Positions 31,925-38,227 of a stretch of DNA of 38,227 nucleotides are shown here, piece after piece. The notes below the pieces were generated by a model. The model did not search any database and had not been told where the DNA came from. It saw only the letters and a program-made list of their open reading frames with translations. Positions within the stretch are counted from its first letter, which is position 1, and each line of letters starts with the position of its first letter. The stretch comes from 13-2-20CM-66-19 sp036273735 (GTDB lineage: Bacteria; Pseudomonadota; Gammaproteobacteria; Steroidobacterales; Steroidobacteraceae): contig DASUHA010000094.1 in the NCBI GenBank assembly GCA_036273735.1, positions 1-38,227 of the forward strand, read 5' to 3'. A program made the position numbers and the translations under genes.

Positions 31925-33079
31925 TCATATCGGCCGGCCGTCTTCCTCTTCGACTATGCGCAGCGCGCCGCCGTCGTCGATTGCCTTGTTCTCTCGCTTG
32001 CTCTCGAGCTTGATGCGCAGGCGCAGCTCGTTCTTCGAGTCGGCGTTGCGCAGCGCATCTTCATAAGAGATGAAGCCCGTCTCATAGAGCTCGTAGAGCG
32101 ACTGGTCGAAGGTCTTCATGCCCAGGCGCGTGGAGCGGGCCATGACGTCCTTGATCTTGGCGACCTCGCCTTTGAAGATGAGATCCTGGATGAGCGGTGA
32201 GTTCAGCATGATCTCCATGGCCGCGATGCGGCCGGTGCCGCCCTCTCGCGGCACCAGTCGCTGGGAGACGAACGCCCTGATGTTGAGCGACAGGTCCATC
32301 AGCAGCTGCGCCCGCCGCTCGTCGGGAAAGAAGTTGACGATGCGGTCGAGCGCCTGGTTGGCATTGTTGGCGTGCAGGGTCGCGAGCACCAGGTGTCCGG
32401 TCTCGGAGAACTGAATGCCGTACTCCATCGTCTCGCGGTCGCGGATCTCACCGATCAGGATGACGTCCGGCGCCTGACGCAGCGTGTTCTTGAGCGCCGC
32501 GTGCCACGACTCGGTATCGACGCCGATCTCCCGGTGCGTGATGACGCAACCCTTGTGCTGATGCACGTATTCGAGCGGATCCTCGATGGTGACGATGTGG
32601 CCGCGCGTCTTCTCGTTGCGGTGGCCGACCATGGCGGCGAGGGTCGTCGATTTTCCGGAGCCGGTGCCGCCGACCACCACGACGAGGCCGCGCTTGGAGA
32701 GCACCACTTCCTTGAGGATCGGGGGCAGATCGAGCTCCTCGAAGCTCGGGATCTTGGCGTTGATCATGCGGACGACGCAGCCGGTGGCGCCCTGCTGGAC
32801 GAAGGCGCTGACACGGAAGCGTCCGATTCCGGGCGGCGCGATCGCGAAGTTGCATTCTTTGGTGCCGTCGAACTCGCGCGACTGCCGGTCGTTCATGATG
32901 GCCCGAACCAGCGTTGCAGCCTGCTCCGGAGTCAGCGCGCGCTCGCTCTGCGGACGGATCTCCCCGTCAATTTTGATGGCGGGCGGGAAGCCGGCGGTGA
33001 CGAAGAGGTCCGAGGCCTTCTTCTCGACCATCCGACGCAGAAGGTCCTGCATCAGCTTGATAGCTTGATCACGATCCAC
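31925..33079 (-). CDS. pilU: Type IV pilus retraction ATPase PilU
   Basis: A 384-residue ATPase that assists PilT in pilus retraction at the inner membrane. It shows LLRRMVEKKASDLFVTAGFP at the start, Walker A GGTGSGKST (K about 143), VTIEDPLEYVH, Walker B APDVILIGEIRD and TGHLVLATLHANNANQ. The C-terminal LIQDLIFKGE takes the place of the PilT motif AIRNLIRE, as expected for PilU. I chose the GTG at 33079 because GGAG lies 6 nt upstream; the longer frame to 33136 runs through a hairpin-rich gap, and an internal ATG at 33052 has no such site. Confidence 0.92.
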   Translation of the reverse strand: MDRDQAIKLMQDLLRRMVEKKASDLFVTAGFPPAIKIDGEIRPQSERALTPEQAATLVRAIMNDRQSREFDGTKECNFAIAPPGIGRFRVSAFVQQGATGCVVRMINAKIPSFEELDLPPILKEVVLSKRGLVVVVGGTGSGKSTTLAAMVGHRNEKTRGHIVTIEDPLEYVHQHKGCVITHREIGVDTESWHAALKNTLRQAPDVILIGEIRDRETMEYGIQFSETGHLVLATLHANNANQALDRIVNFFPDERRAQLLMDLSLNIRAFVSQRLVPREGGTGRIAAMEIMLNSPLIQDLIFKGEVAKIKDVMARSTRLGMKTFDQSLYELYETGFISYEDALRNADSKNELRLRIKLESKRENKAIDDGGALRIVEEEDGRPI

Positions 33080-33092
33080 GGCAACTCCACAT

Positions 33093-33206
33093 CGGCGCGC
33101 TCCGCGCCGCTTCACGGGCGGGGTTACTCGGCCCATCCTGGGCCTCGCCCCGAAGAGGCCGCCGACCGCTGGCGCGTTCGGCGTTGTAAATCGCTCCCGG
33201 CGATTT
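33093..33206 (-). repeat. Hairpin-rich pilT–pilU intergenic segment including the AAATCGC repeat
   Basis: Three hairpins lie in this short gap: CGGCGCG-CTC-CGCGCCG (33093–33109), GGCCCA-TCC-TGGGCC (33130–33144) and AAATCGC-TCCCG-GCGATTT (33188–33206). The last equals the reverse complement of the repeat at 29569–29589 across 19 bases. The order of hairpins resembles family A, but the sequence between them is too different for me to call it a full copy. It may uncouple pilT from pilU expression or stabilise the pilT mRNA 3' end. Confidence 0.65.
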
Positions 33207-33244
33207 GCTCGCTTCGAGCCCCGTTAAGACCTGCGCGCAGCGCA

Positions 33245-34285
33245 TCACAAAGAATCTTTGTTCTGGGCCTTGTACCGCGCCTCTTCCTTGCTGACGGCGC
33301 CCTTCGTCACGAGCTCGGTCAGACACTGGTCGAGCGTCTGCATGCCCGAGGACTGGCCGGTCTGGATGGCGGAGTACATCTGCGCGATCTTGCCTTCGCG
33401 GATCAGGTTACGGATTGCCGGGGTGCCGATCATGATCTCGTGCGCGGCCACTCGGCCGCCGCCGTTGCGCTTCAGCAACGTCTGTGAGATCACGGCCCGC
33501 AGCGATTCCGAGAGCATGGAGCGGACCATGTCCTTTTCCGCAGCCGGGAATACGTCGACCACGCGGTCTATCGTCTTGGCGGCGGAGCTGGTGTGCAGGG
33601 TGCCGAAGACCAGGTGCCCGGTCTCGGCCGCCGTCAGCGCGAGGCGGATGGTCTCGAGATCGCGCATCTCACCGACCAGGATGATGTCCGGGTCCTCGCG
33701 CAGCGCGGAGCGCAGCGCTTCGCTGAAGCCGAGCGTGTCGCGATGCACTTCGCGCTGGTTGACCAGGCAGCGCTTCGACTCGTGCACGAACTCGATCGGG
33801 TCCTCGATCGTGATGATGTGGTCGGGCCGGTTGTCGTTGCAGTGATTCACCATGCCGGCGAGCGTCGTCGACTTGCCCGAGCCCGTCGGGCCGGTGACGA
33901 GCACGAGCCCGCGCGGCAGCATGCAGAGGTCGCGGAATATCTTGGGCGAGGCGAGGTCATCGAGCGAGAGGATCTCCGAGGGAATGTTGCGGAACACTGC
34001 GCCCGCGCCGCGGTTCTGGTTGAAGGCGTTGACGCGAAAGCGCGCCAGCTTCGGAATCTCGAAGGAGAAGTCGGTCTCGAAGAACTCCTCATAGGCCTTC
34101 CGTTGCTTGTCGTTCATGATGTCGTAGACCATGCTGTGCACTTCCTTGTGCGTCAGCGCCGGCATGTTGATCCGCTTCATGTCACCGTCGACGCGGATCA
34201 TGGGCGGCACGCCGGAGGACAGGTGCAGGTCCGATGCCTTGTTCTTGACGGCGAAGGCCAGGAGTTGCGCGATGTCGACGGCCAT
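33245..34285 (-). CDS. pilT: Type IV pilus retraction ATPase PilT
   Basis: PilT drives depolymerisation of the pilus, producing twitching motility and DNA uptake. The protein has 346 residues. Key parts are ASDLHLSSGVPPMIRVDGD at the start, Walker A GPTGSGKST (about residues 131–139), the Asp box ITIEDPIEFVH, Walker B DPDIILVGEMRD, the His box TGHLVFGTLHTSSA, and the PilT-specific C-terminal AIRNLIREGK needed for retraction. It is divergent from yggS by about 130 bp, as in Pseudomonas, and is followed by pilU after a 165-bp gap containing hairpins. Confidence 0.96.
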   Translation of the reverse strand: MAVDIAQLLAFAVKNKASDLHLSSGVPPMIRVDGDMKRINMPALTHKEVHSMVYDIMNDKQRKAYEEFFETDFSFEIPKLARFRVNAFNQNRGAGAVFRNIPSEILSLDDLASPKIFRDLCMLPRGLVLVTGPTGSGKSTTLAGMVNHCNDNRPDHIITIEDPIEFVHESKRCLVNQREVHRDTLGFSEALRSALREDPDIILVGEMRDLETIRLALTAAETGHLVFGTLHTSSAAKTIDRVVDVFPAAEKDMVRSMLSESLRAVISQTLLKRNGGGRVAAHEIMIGTPAIRNLIREGKIAQMYSAIQTGQSSGMQTLDQCLTELVTKGAVSKEEARYKAQNKDSL

Positions 34286-34414
34286 TGGGGATTCCTAGGG
34301 GGTTCCTGGGACATTGGCACTCGCCATCGCGGGTCTTCGGGACCTGCGCCGGCGGGTGACGGACGTAGCGGCAAAATACGGCCAGGAGTATAGCGGAGGC
34401 GTTTGGGCATCCAT

Positions 34415-35110
34415 ATGTTAAGGTCCTCGCAGAATTTACCGGATCGCATCGAGAATCTGCGTGCCCGGATGGCCGCAGCCGCCGCGGGGGCCGGCCGAAA
34501 TGTCGACTCCATCACACTCCTCGCCGTTTCCAAGGGCCAGCCGGCGGAGCTCATCCGGGCGGCAGCCGCCGCAGGGCTGACCGACATCGGGGAGAGCTAC
34601 CTCACCGAGGCGCTCGCCAAGATGGCGGAGTCGGGCGACCTGCCCGTCACCTGGCACTTCATCGGCCGGCTCCAGGCCAACAAGACCCGTCCCGTGGCAG
34701 AGCGCTTTGCCTGGGTGCATGGCATCGACCGGCTGAAGATCGCCGAGCGCCTCTCGGCGCAGCGCCCCTATCACGCGCCGCCCCTCAATGTCTGCATCCA
34801 GGTGAACATCGCCGGTGAGCAGACCAAAGGGGGTGTGCCGCCTGCGGAAGCGCCCGCCCTCGCGGCCGCCGTCGCTGCGCTCCCGCGCCTGCGGCTCCGT
34901 GGCCTCATGTGCATCCCTCCCGAGGAAACCGACCCCGCCCGGCAGCGCGAGTGGTTCGCCAGGCTCCGGGCGCTCGAGGAGTCCCTGAATGCGGGCGGCC
35001 TCGGCCTCGATACGCTCTCCATGGGGATGAGTGAGGATTTCGAGGCAGCGATCCAGGAAGGGGCAACCCTCGTGCGGATCGGCACGGCGCTCTTCGGACC
35101 GCGCGGCTAG
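34415..35110 (+). CDS. yggS: YggS family PLP-binding homeostasis protein
   Basis: A 231-residue PLP-binding protein (PLPHP family) with an alanine-racemase-like barrel and no known enzymatic activity; it keeps cellular PLP and amino-acid pools balanced. The PLP lysine is K40 in LLAVSKGQP. Other family marks are WHFIGRLQANKTR, VNIAGEQTKGG, LRLRGLMCIPP, and the phosphate-binding LSMGMSEDFEAAI followed by VRIGTALFG. The ATG at 34415 was chosen; a TTG at 34403 would add four residues. The gene precedes proC, its usual partner. Confidence 0.94.
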   Translation: MLRSSQNLPDRIENLRARMAAAAAGAGRNVDSITLLAVSKGQPAELIRAAAAAGLTDIGESYLTEALAKMAESGDLPVTWHFIGRLQANKTRPVAERFAWVHGIDRLKIAERLSAQRPYHAPPLNVCIQVNIAGEQTKGGVPPAEAPALAAAVAALPRLRLRGLMCIPPEETDPARQREWFARLRALEESLNAGGLGLDTLSMGMSEDFEAAIQEGATLVRIGTALFGPRG

Positions 35111-35115
35111 GATAA

Positions 35116-35240
35116 AGCGCTGGATCCGGGCGTCATGCCCGGCCCAGCGCGCGTCGAGCAACGCCGACGCGGCTAAGCGTGGTTTTTGCTCGACGCTCCG
35201 CCACCTGCGGCGGCGGGGCACATCCATGTGCCTGCTGCAC
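35116..35240 (+). repeat. Structured repeat family B, copy B3 (upstream of proC)
   Basis: This copy fills the gap between yggS and proC and ends about 20 bp before the proC ATG. H1 is GCGCTGG…CCAGCGC around CCGGGCGTCATGCCCGG. H2 is GCGTCGAGCAA with TTGCTCGACGC, and its loop is longer than in B1. H3 is CCGCCACCTGCGGCGG. H4 is GGCACA-TCCA-TGTGCC (35217–35232). It has the same orientation to its downstream gene as B1 and B2. Confidence 0.85.
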
Positions 35241-35259
35241 CCGGTACAATCCCTTCATC

Positions 35260-36093
35260 ATGAGCCATATCGAGCTGACTGTTCTCGGCGCCGGCAACAT
35301 GGGGCGCGCGCTCATCGGGGGCCTGCTGCGCCGTGGCATGCGTGCGGAGCAGATCACCGTCGGCGAGAGCCAGGAAGGCGCGCGCACCACACTCTCCCGG
35401 GAGCTCGGCATAACCGCCACCGCGGACAATGCAGCCGCCGTTCGCAAAGCCAATCTGATCGTCCTCGCCGTCAAGCCGCAGGATGCAGGCGCTGTCCTCT
35501 CACCGCTCGCCATGCAGCTGCAGGAGCGGTCACCCGTCGTCCTCTCGGTGGCCGCGGGCGTCAGAATCCAAGCGCTGCAGAGCTGGTGCGGCGCGGGGGT
35601 CCCGGTGATCCGCGCCATGCCCAACAGACCTGCGCTCGTGGGTGCCGGCGTAACCGGTCTCTATGCGCCACCGGCGGTCGATGCCTCTCAGCGCGCGATC
35701 GCGGCACAGATCATGCAGTCCGTCGGTGAAGTCGTCTGGGTTGGCACGGAGGATGCCCTCGATGTCGTGACGGCGCTTTCCGGTAGCGGTCCTGCCTATT
35801 TCTTCCTGCTCGCGGAAACGATGGCAGGAGCTGGCGTCAGCCTTGGACTTCCTTTGGAGACAGCGCGACGTCTGTCGATCGCGACGCTGCATGGCGCGGG
35901 CCTTCTGGCACGCGGCAGCGACGGTGACCTCGCGCGGCTGCGTGCTGAGGTGACATCGAAAGGCGGCACGACCGAGGCGGCGCTACGCATTCTCGAGTCT
36001 GCGGGTTTCAACGAGCTCATCACCCGCGCGATCGACGCGGCAACACACCGCAGCCGCGAGCTCGCCGAGCAGGCCTGCCGTTCCAGCCAGTAG
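35260..36093 (+). CDS. proC: Pyrroline-5-carboxylate reductase
   Basis: ProC reduces pyrroline-5-carboxylate to proline with NAD(P)H, the last step of proline synthesis. The 277-residue length is usual. The Rossmann motif LGAGNMGRALIGGLL lies at residues 9–23. The conserved ALSGSGPAYFFLLAETM and EVTSKGGTTEAALRIL helices form the dimer and active site. The ATG at 35260 (MSHIEL) starts the homology; the frame upstream enters the family B repeat. It is followed by yggT after 21 bp, as in many gammaproteobacteria. Confidence 0.95.
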   Translation: MSHIELTVLGAGNMGRALIGGLLRRGMRAEQITVGESQEGARTTLSRELGITATADNAAAVRKANLIVLAVKPQDAGAVLSPLAMQLQERSPVVLSVAAGVRIQALQSWCGAGVPVIRAMPNRPALVGAGVTGLYAPPAVDASQRAIAAQIMQSVGEVVWVGTEDALDVVTALSGSGPAYFFLLAETMAGAGVSLGLPLETARRLSIATLHGAGLLARGSDGDLARLRAEVTSKGGTTEAALRILESAGFNELITRAIDAATHRSRELAEQACRSSQ

Positions 36094-36114
36094 CCGCACT
36101 CCCCGGGAAACCTC

Positions 36115-36642
36115 ATGAGCGCACTGATCTTCATCGTCGAGACACTGCTGTCGCTTGCGCTTTTCGTGGTGCTGGCGCGCCTGCTGTTGCAGCTCACGCG
36201 CGCCGATTTCCGCAATCCCATCTGTCAGGCGGTCGTGCGCCTCACCAATCCGCTGGTCCTGCCGCTGCGGCGCGTCCTGCCGCCGATAGGCAAGGTCGAT
36301 ACCGCCTCGGTGGTCGCGGTCATCGTCGTGGCGATCGTGGAGGTAGCGATCATCTTCGCGATCCGTGGCATCACTTCCGTCGGTCCGATCCTGTGGGTAC
36401 AGACCGCGGCGCTCGAGATCGCGCGCACCCTGCTGTGGACTTACTTCTACGCCATCATCCTTTATGCGCTGCTCAGCATGGTGGCGCCGGGCGGCTATTC
36501 ACCGCTGCAATCGGTGCTCGCGACCGTGTGCGAGCCGGTGTTGCGGCCGTTTCGCCGGGTAATTCCACCGGTCGCCGGCATCGATCTCTCGCCGCTCTGG
36601 GCGTGCATTCTCATCCAGGCGATCCTTATCCTCATCGGCTGA
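36115..36642 (+). CDS. yggT: YggT family integral membrane protein
   Basis: A 175-residue protein with two YGGT repeats, each comprising a pair of hydrophobic helices. The first repeat contains LLQLTRADFRNPICQAVVRLTNPLV (seen in two parts), the second PLQSVLATVCEPVLRPFRRVIPP. The repeats are separated by a hydrophobic VVAVIVVAIVEVAIIFAI stretch. The function is unsettled; in other bacteria YggT/YlmG-like proteins are linked to osmotic tolerance or to division and membrane organisation. It is adjacent to proC, the common arrangement. Confidence 0.92.
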   Translation: MSALIFIVETLLSLALFVVLARLLLQLTRADFRNPICQAVVRLTNPLVLPLRRVLPPIGKVDTASVVAVIVVAIVEVAIIFAIRGITSVGPILWVQTAALEIARTLLWTYFYAIILYALLSMVAPGGYSPLQSVLATVCEPVLRPFRRVIPPVAGIDLSPLWACILIQAILILIG

Positions 36643-36731
36643 AGACGCGCGTGCGGCGTTGGAAACCAAGCCCTTAGCGACGACACCGCAACGCAGCCGC
36701 AGCTTCAGCAGTGCTCGCATGGCGCCCAAAA

Positions 36732-36752
36732 GCCTTGAAAAAAAGGCATTTC
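36732..36752 (+). terminator. Weak candidate terminator downstream of yggT
   Basis: A short stem GCCTT (36732–36736) can pair with AAGGC (36743–36747), with an A-rich loop and only a brief ATTTC after it. It could end the yggS-proC-yggT transcript, but the stem is short and the T-run poor. Nothing else in the 36643–36779 gap looks like a gene. Confidence 0.3.
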
Positions 36753-36779
36753 AGCACCGCGCGAAATGAAAAAAAGCTG

Positions 36780-36807
36780 TTGCGCAGGCACGCGCATGTG
36801 CTATTTT
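36780..36807 (+). promoter_or_regulatory. Likely sigma-70 promoter of the HU-like gene
   Basis: TTGCGC (36780–36785) and TATTTT (36802–36807) are separated by 16 bp, close to the usual -35 and -10 boxes. The stretch upstream (36737–36778) is A-rich and could act as an UP element. Transcription would begin about 60 bp before the HU-like ATG at 36878, which has a GGAG site in GAGGAGTAGCGCAAT. Confidence 0.55.
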
Positions 36808-36877
36808 CCGCGCCGATTCCTGGCGCGACTGCAGTACAGCGCGCTCACAACCATTAAATATCGAGGAGTAGCGCAAT

Positions 36878-37192
36878 ATGGCGAAAAAGGGTGGCGCTCC
36901 GACGAAGTCGGAAGTCCTGACTCAAATCTCCAAAGACACGGGGCTGTCGCGCAAGCAGATCGGCGGTGTCTTCGACTCACTCAACGGCGTGATCAAGAAG
37001 AGCCTCAAGAGCAATGGCCTCTTCACCATGCCCGGCCTGCTGAAGATGAAGGTCGTGAAGAAGCCCGCCACGAAGGCCCGTGAGGGAATCAATCCGTTCA
37101 CCGGCGAGAAGATGATGTTCAAGGCCAAGCCGGCCAGCAAGAAGGTCCGCGTGATGCCACTGAAGAGCCTGAAGGCGATGGTCAACACGTAA
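36878..37192 (+). CDS. HU/IHF-family DNA-binding protein
   Basis: A basic 104-residue protein of the HU/IHF superfamily. It starts with a lysine-rich MAKKGGAPTKSEVLTQISKD and has the dimerising helices, then LFTMPGLLKMKVVKKPATKA. The DNA-binding arm centres on REGINPFTGEKMMFKAK, and the tail is KKVRVMPLKSLKAMV. It differs from canonical HU (90 residues): it has an N-terminal extension of about ten residues and a GINPFTGE arm rather than GRNPQTG. Similar proteins occur in Xanthomonadales-type bacteria and may be abundant nucleoid proteins. The gene is monocistronic, with its own promoter and terminator. Confidence 0.9.
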   Translation: MAKKGGAPTKSEVLTQISKDTGLSRKQIGGVFDSLNGVIKKSLKSNGLFTMPGLLKMKVVKKPATKAREGINPFTGEKMMFKAKPASKKVRVMPLKSLKAMVNT

Positions 37193-37219
37193 AGACGACG
37201 GTCGGTCGCGATATTCCAG

Positions 37220-37262
37220 AGCCCGGAATGGCCGCAAATCGGCCTTCCGGGCTTTATTTTTA
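37220..37262 (+). terminator. Rho-independent terminator after the HU-like gene
   Basis: AGCCCGGAA (37220–37228) pairs with TTCCGGGCT (37245–37253), and an inner GGCC (37230–37233) pairs with GGCC (37241–37244). The stem is followed by TTATTTTT. This is a strong intrinsic terminator on the plus strand. The T-run touches the stop codon of the convergent hydrolase gene. In the other direction it has no long T-run. Confidence 0.88.
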
Positions 37263-37907
37263 CGACCGCAAGAAATTCAAAACCGCTTGGCGCAGCTCGT
37301 GCAGGCGGCCATGGAAGAAGTGTCCGGTGCCGGGGAGGACACGCATCGCAGGTGCAGTGGATTGCCGGGCCGCCCAGTCCCGCACCGCGGCCGGATCGAT
37401 CACATCGTCGGCATCACCTTGCACGATGAGCCAGGGACACGCGGGTGAGTCGATACCTTCCATGGGGACACGGGTGATTCCCGGCGCAACCGTTACGAGT
37501 CTTTCCGGCCGTGCCTGCGCGGCTGCACGCACGGCAACGGCCCCTCCGAACGAAAATCCCGCGAGCCATAGCGCGGCGTCCGGCCAGCGCTCACGTCCAT
37601 AGGCGATGACCGCCAACACGTCCTCAGTCTCACCGCGACCGTCGTCGTAACTCCCCGCGCTGTGGCCGACGCCACGGAAGTTGAAGCGAATCGCGGGCAC
37701 TCCCAGCTCCACGAATGCCCGGGCGAGGGTGTACACGACTTTGTTGTCGAGCGCGCCGCCATAGAGCGGATGGGGATGGCAGACCACGCCGAAGCGCGCA
37801 GTCGCGGCACTGTCGCTCGCCGGGTCCGGGGTTGGCACCTCGACGAGAGCCTCGAGGCCCCCGGAGGGACCTCCGAGGGTGATCCGCTCCGCGCGCGGCG
37901 GCTTCAT
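37260..37907 (-). CDS. Alpha/beta hydrolase (dienelactone hydrolase-like)
   Basis: A 215-residue serine hydrolase with a complete triad: S119 in GFSFGG, D165 in QGDADDVID, and H196 in GTGHFFHG. The family signature HPHPLYGGALDNKVV near residue 44 and IRFNFRGVGHSAG near residue 73 are typical of small cytoplasmic esterases in this group. The substrate is unknown. It overlaps the htpG stop by 4 bp (ATGA) and probably shares its transcript, so heat induction is possible but not shown. Confidence 0.85.
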   Translation of the reverse strand: MKPPRAERITLGGPSGGLEALVEVPTPDPASDSAATARFGVVCHPHPLYGGALDNKVVYTLARAFVELGVPAIRFNFRGVGHSAGSYDDGRGETEDVLAVIAYGRERWPDAALWLAGFSFGGAVAVRAAAQARPERLVTVAPGITRVPMEGIDSPACPWLIVQGDADDVIDPAAVRDWAARQSTAPAMRVLPGTGHFFHGRLHELRQAVLNFLRS

Positions 37908-38227
37908 GAGGAATGCGGGGCGGCAAGCTCCACGAGCAGGCGGTTGAGGCGCTGTACGAACTCGGCCGGGTTGCCGAGCTGCCCTCCTCCAGCCAGCTCA
38001 GACTGATCGTAGAGGAGCAGCGACAGGTCCCTGAATCGCACGGTATCGGCAAGGCCATCGAGGTGTTTGACCAGCGGGTGGCCGACATTGAGCTCGAGCA
38101 CCGGCTTCGATTCCGGGACTTTCTGGCCGGCGGCCGCCAGGATCCGGCGCATGCCCGCTCCGAGATCGTGCTCGCCGAGCACCAGACAGGCCGGTGAGTC
38201 GGTGAGGCGCGTGCTGACCCGCACTTC
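37904..38227 (-). CDS. htpG: Chaperone HtpG, C-terminal part (runs off the right edge)
   Basis: Only the last 107 residues or so are inside the window. They match the C-terminal dimerisation domain of the Hsp90 homologue HtpG: VSTRLTDSPACLVLGEHD, MRRILAAAGQKVPESKPVLE, then HPLVKHLDG and RFRDLSLLLYDQSELAGGG. HtpG is an ATP-dependent cytoplasmic chaperone; its ATPase and middle domains lie beyond the edge. The stop overlaps the start of the hydrolase gene by 4 bp. Confidence 0.92.
   Translation of the reverse strand, partial: EVRVSTRLTDSPACLVLGEHDLGAGMRRILAAAGQKVPESKPVLELNVGHPLVKHLDGLADTVRFRDLSLLLYDQSELAGGGQLGNPAEFVQRLNRLLVELAAPHSS

Noticed and set aside
33080..33136. PilU start further upstream at 33136
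   Set aside because: The extra residues are encoded by palindromic intergenic DNA and a good GGAG site precedes the GTG at 33079.

Overview
The window is ordinary chromosomal, gene-dense, high-GC DNA from a gammaproteobacterium. The gene order pilT – pilU – pyrB – ruvX/yqgE – tonB3 – gshB – pilG/H/I/J – chpA – chpC, with yggS, proC and yggT beside pilT, matches the arrangement known from Pseudomonas aeruginosa around PA0392–PA0413. The details differ: pyrR, pyrC, pilK and chpB are missing, and a PyrK-like gene and a third PilT-type ATPase are present. I infer a Xanthomonadales/Nevskiales/Steroidobacterales-like lineage, without being able to name a genus. I see no phage, transposase, CRISPR array, tRNA or rRNA.

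Left part (1–9111): the probable 3' end of ppk1 faces ppx. A minus-strand run follows with erpA, a bactofilin, a DUF6776 protein and rppH. Then come a BtuC-type permease, a diguanylate cyclase with tyrA, pdxH, and a BtuD-type ATPase. Middle part (9116–16119): rsmE and bioA overlap; then a DUF1614 membrane protein with ampD, a GFA-family protein, dsbA, two small membrane proteins, a PduO-type cobalamin adenosyltransferase, and an inositol-monophosphatase-family enzyme. BtuC, BtuD and the adenosyltransferase suggest B12 import and activation, although the genes are scattered.

Right part (16179–34285): a Chp/Pil chemosensory operon (pilG-H-I-J-chpA-chpC, minus strand) that controls type IV pili. 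It is followed by a tightly packed plus-strand operon gshB-tonB-yqgE-ruvX-pyrB-pyrK-like, and by the retraction ATPases pilT, pilU and a third paralogue on the minus strand. The last part (34415–38227) holds yggS, proC, yggT, a monocistronic HU-like gene with clear promoter and terminator, an alpha/beta hydrolase, and the 3' end of htpG.

The most unusual content is non-coding. Two families of about 100–120 bp structured repeats occur. Family B (three copies) lies directly upstream of btuC, the IMPase gene and proC, always in the gene's orientation, and its predicted stems show compensatory base changes between copies. Family A (three copies) begins with a GTGC-GAAA-GCAC hairpin and ends with a covarying hairpin. 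A third, simpler hairpin (AAATCGC…GCGATTT) recurs alone inside the start of the PyrK-like gene and between pilU and pilT. The Chp array also looks stripped down: PilJ lacks its periplasmic sensor region, and the adaptation enzymes PilK and ChpB are absent from the operon.
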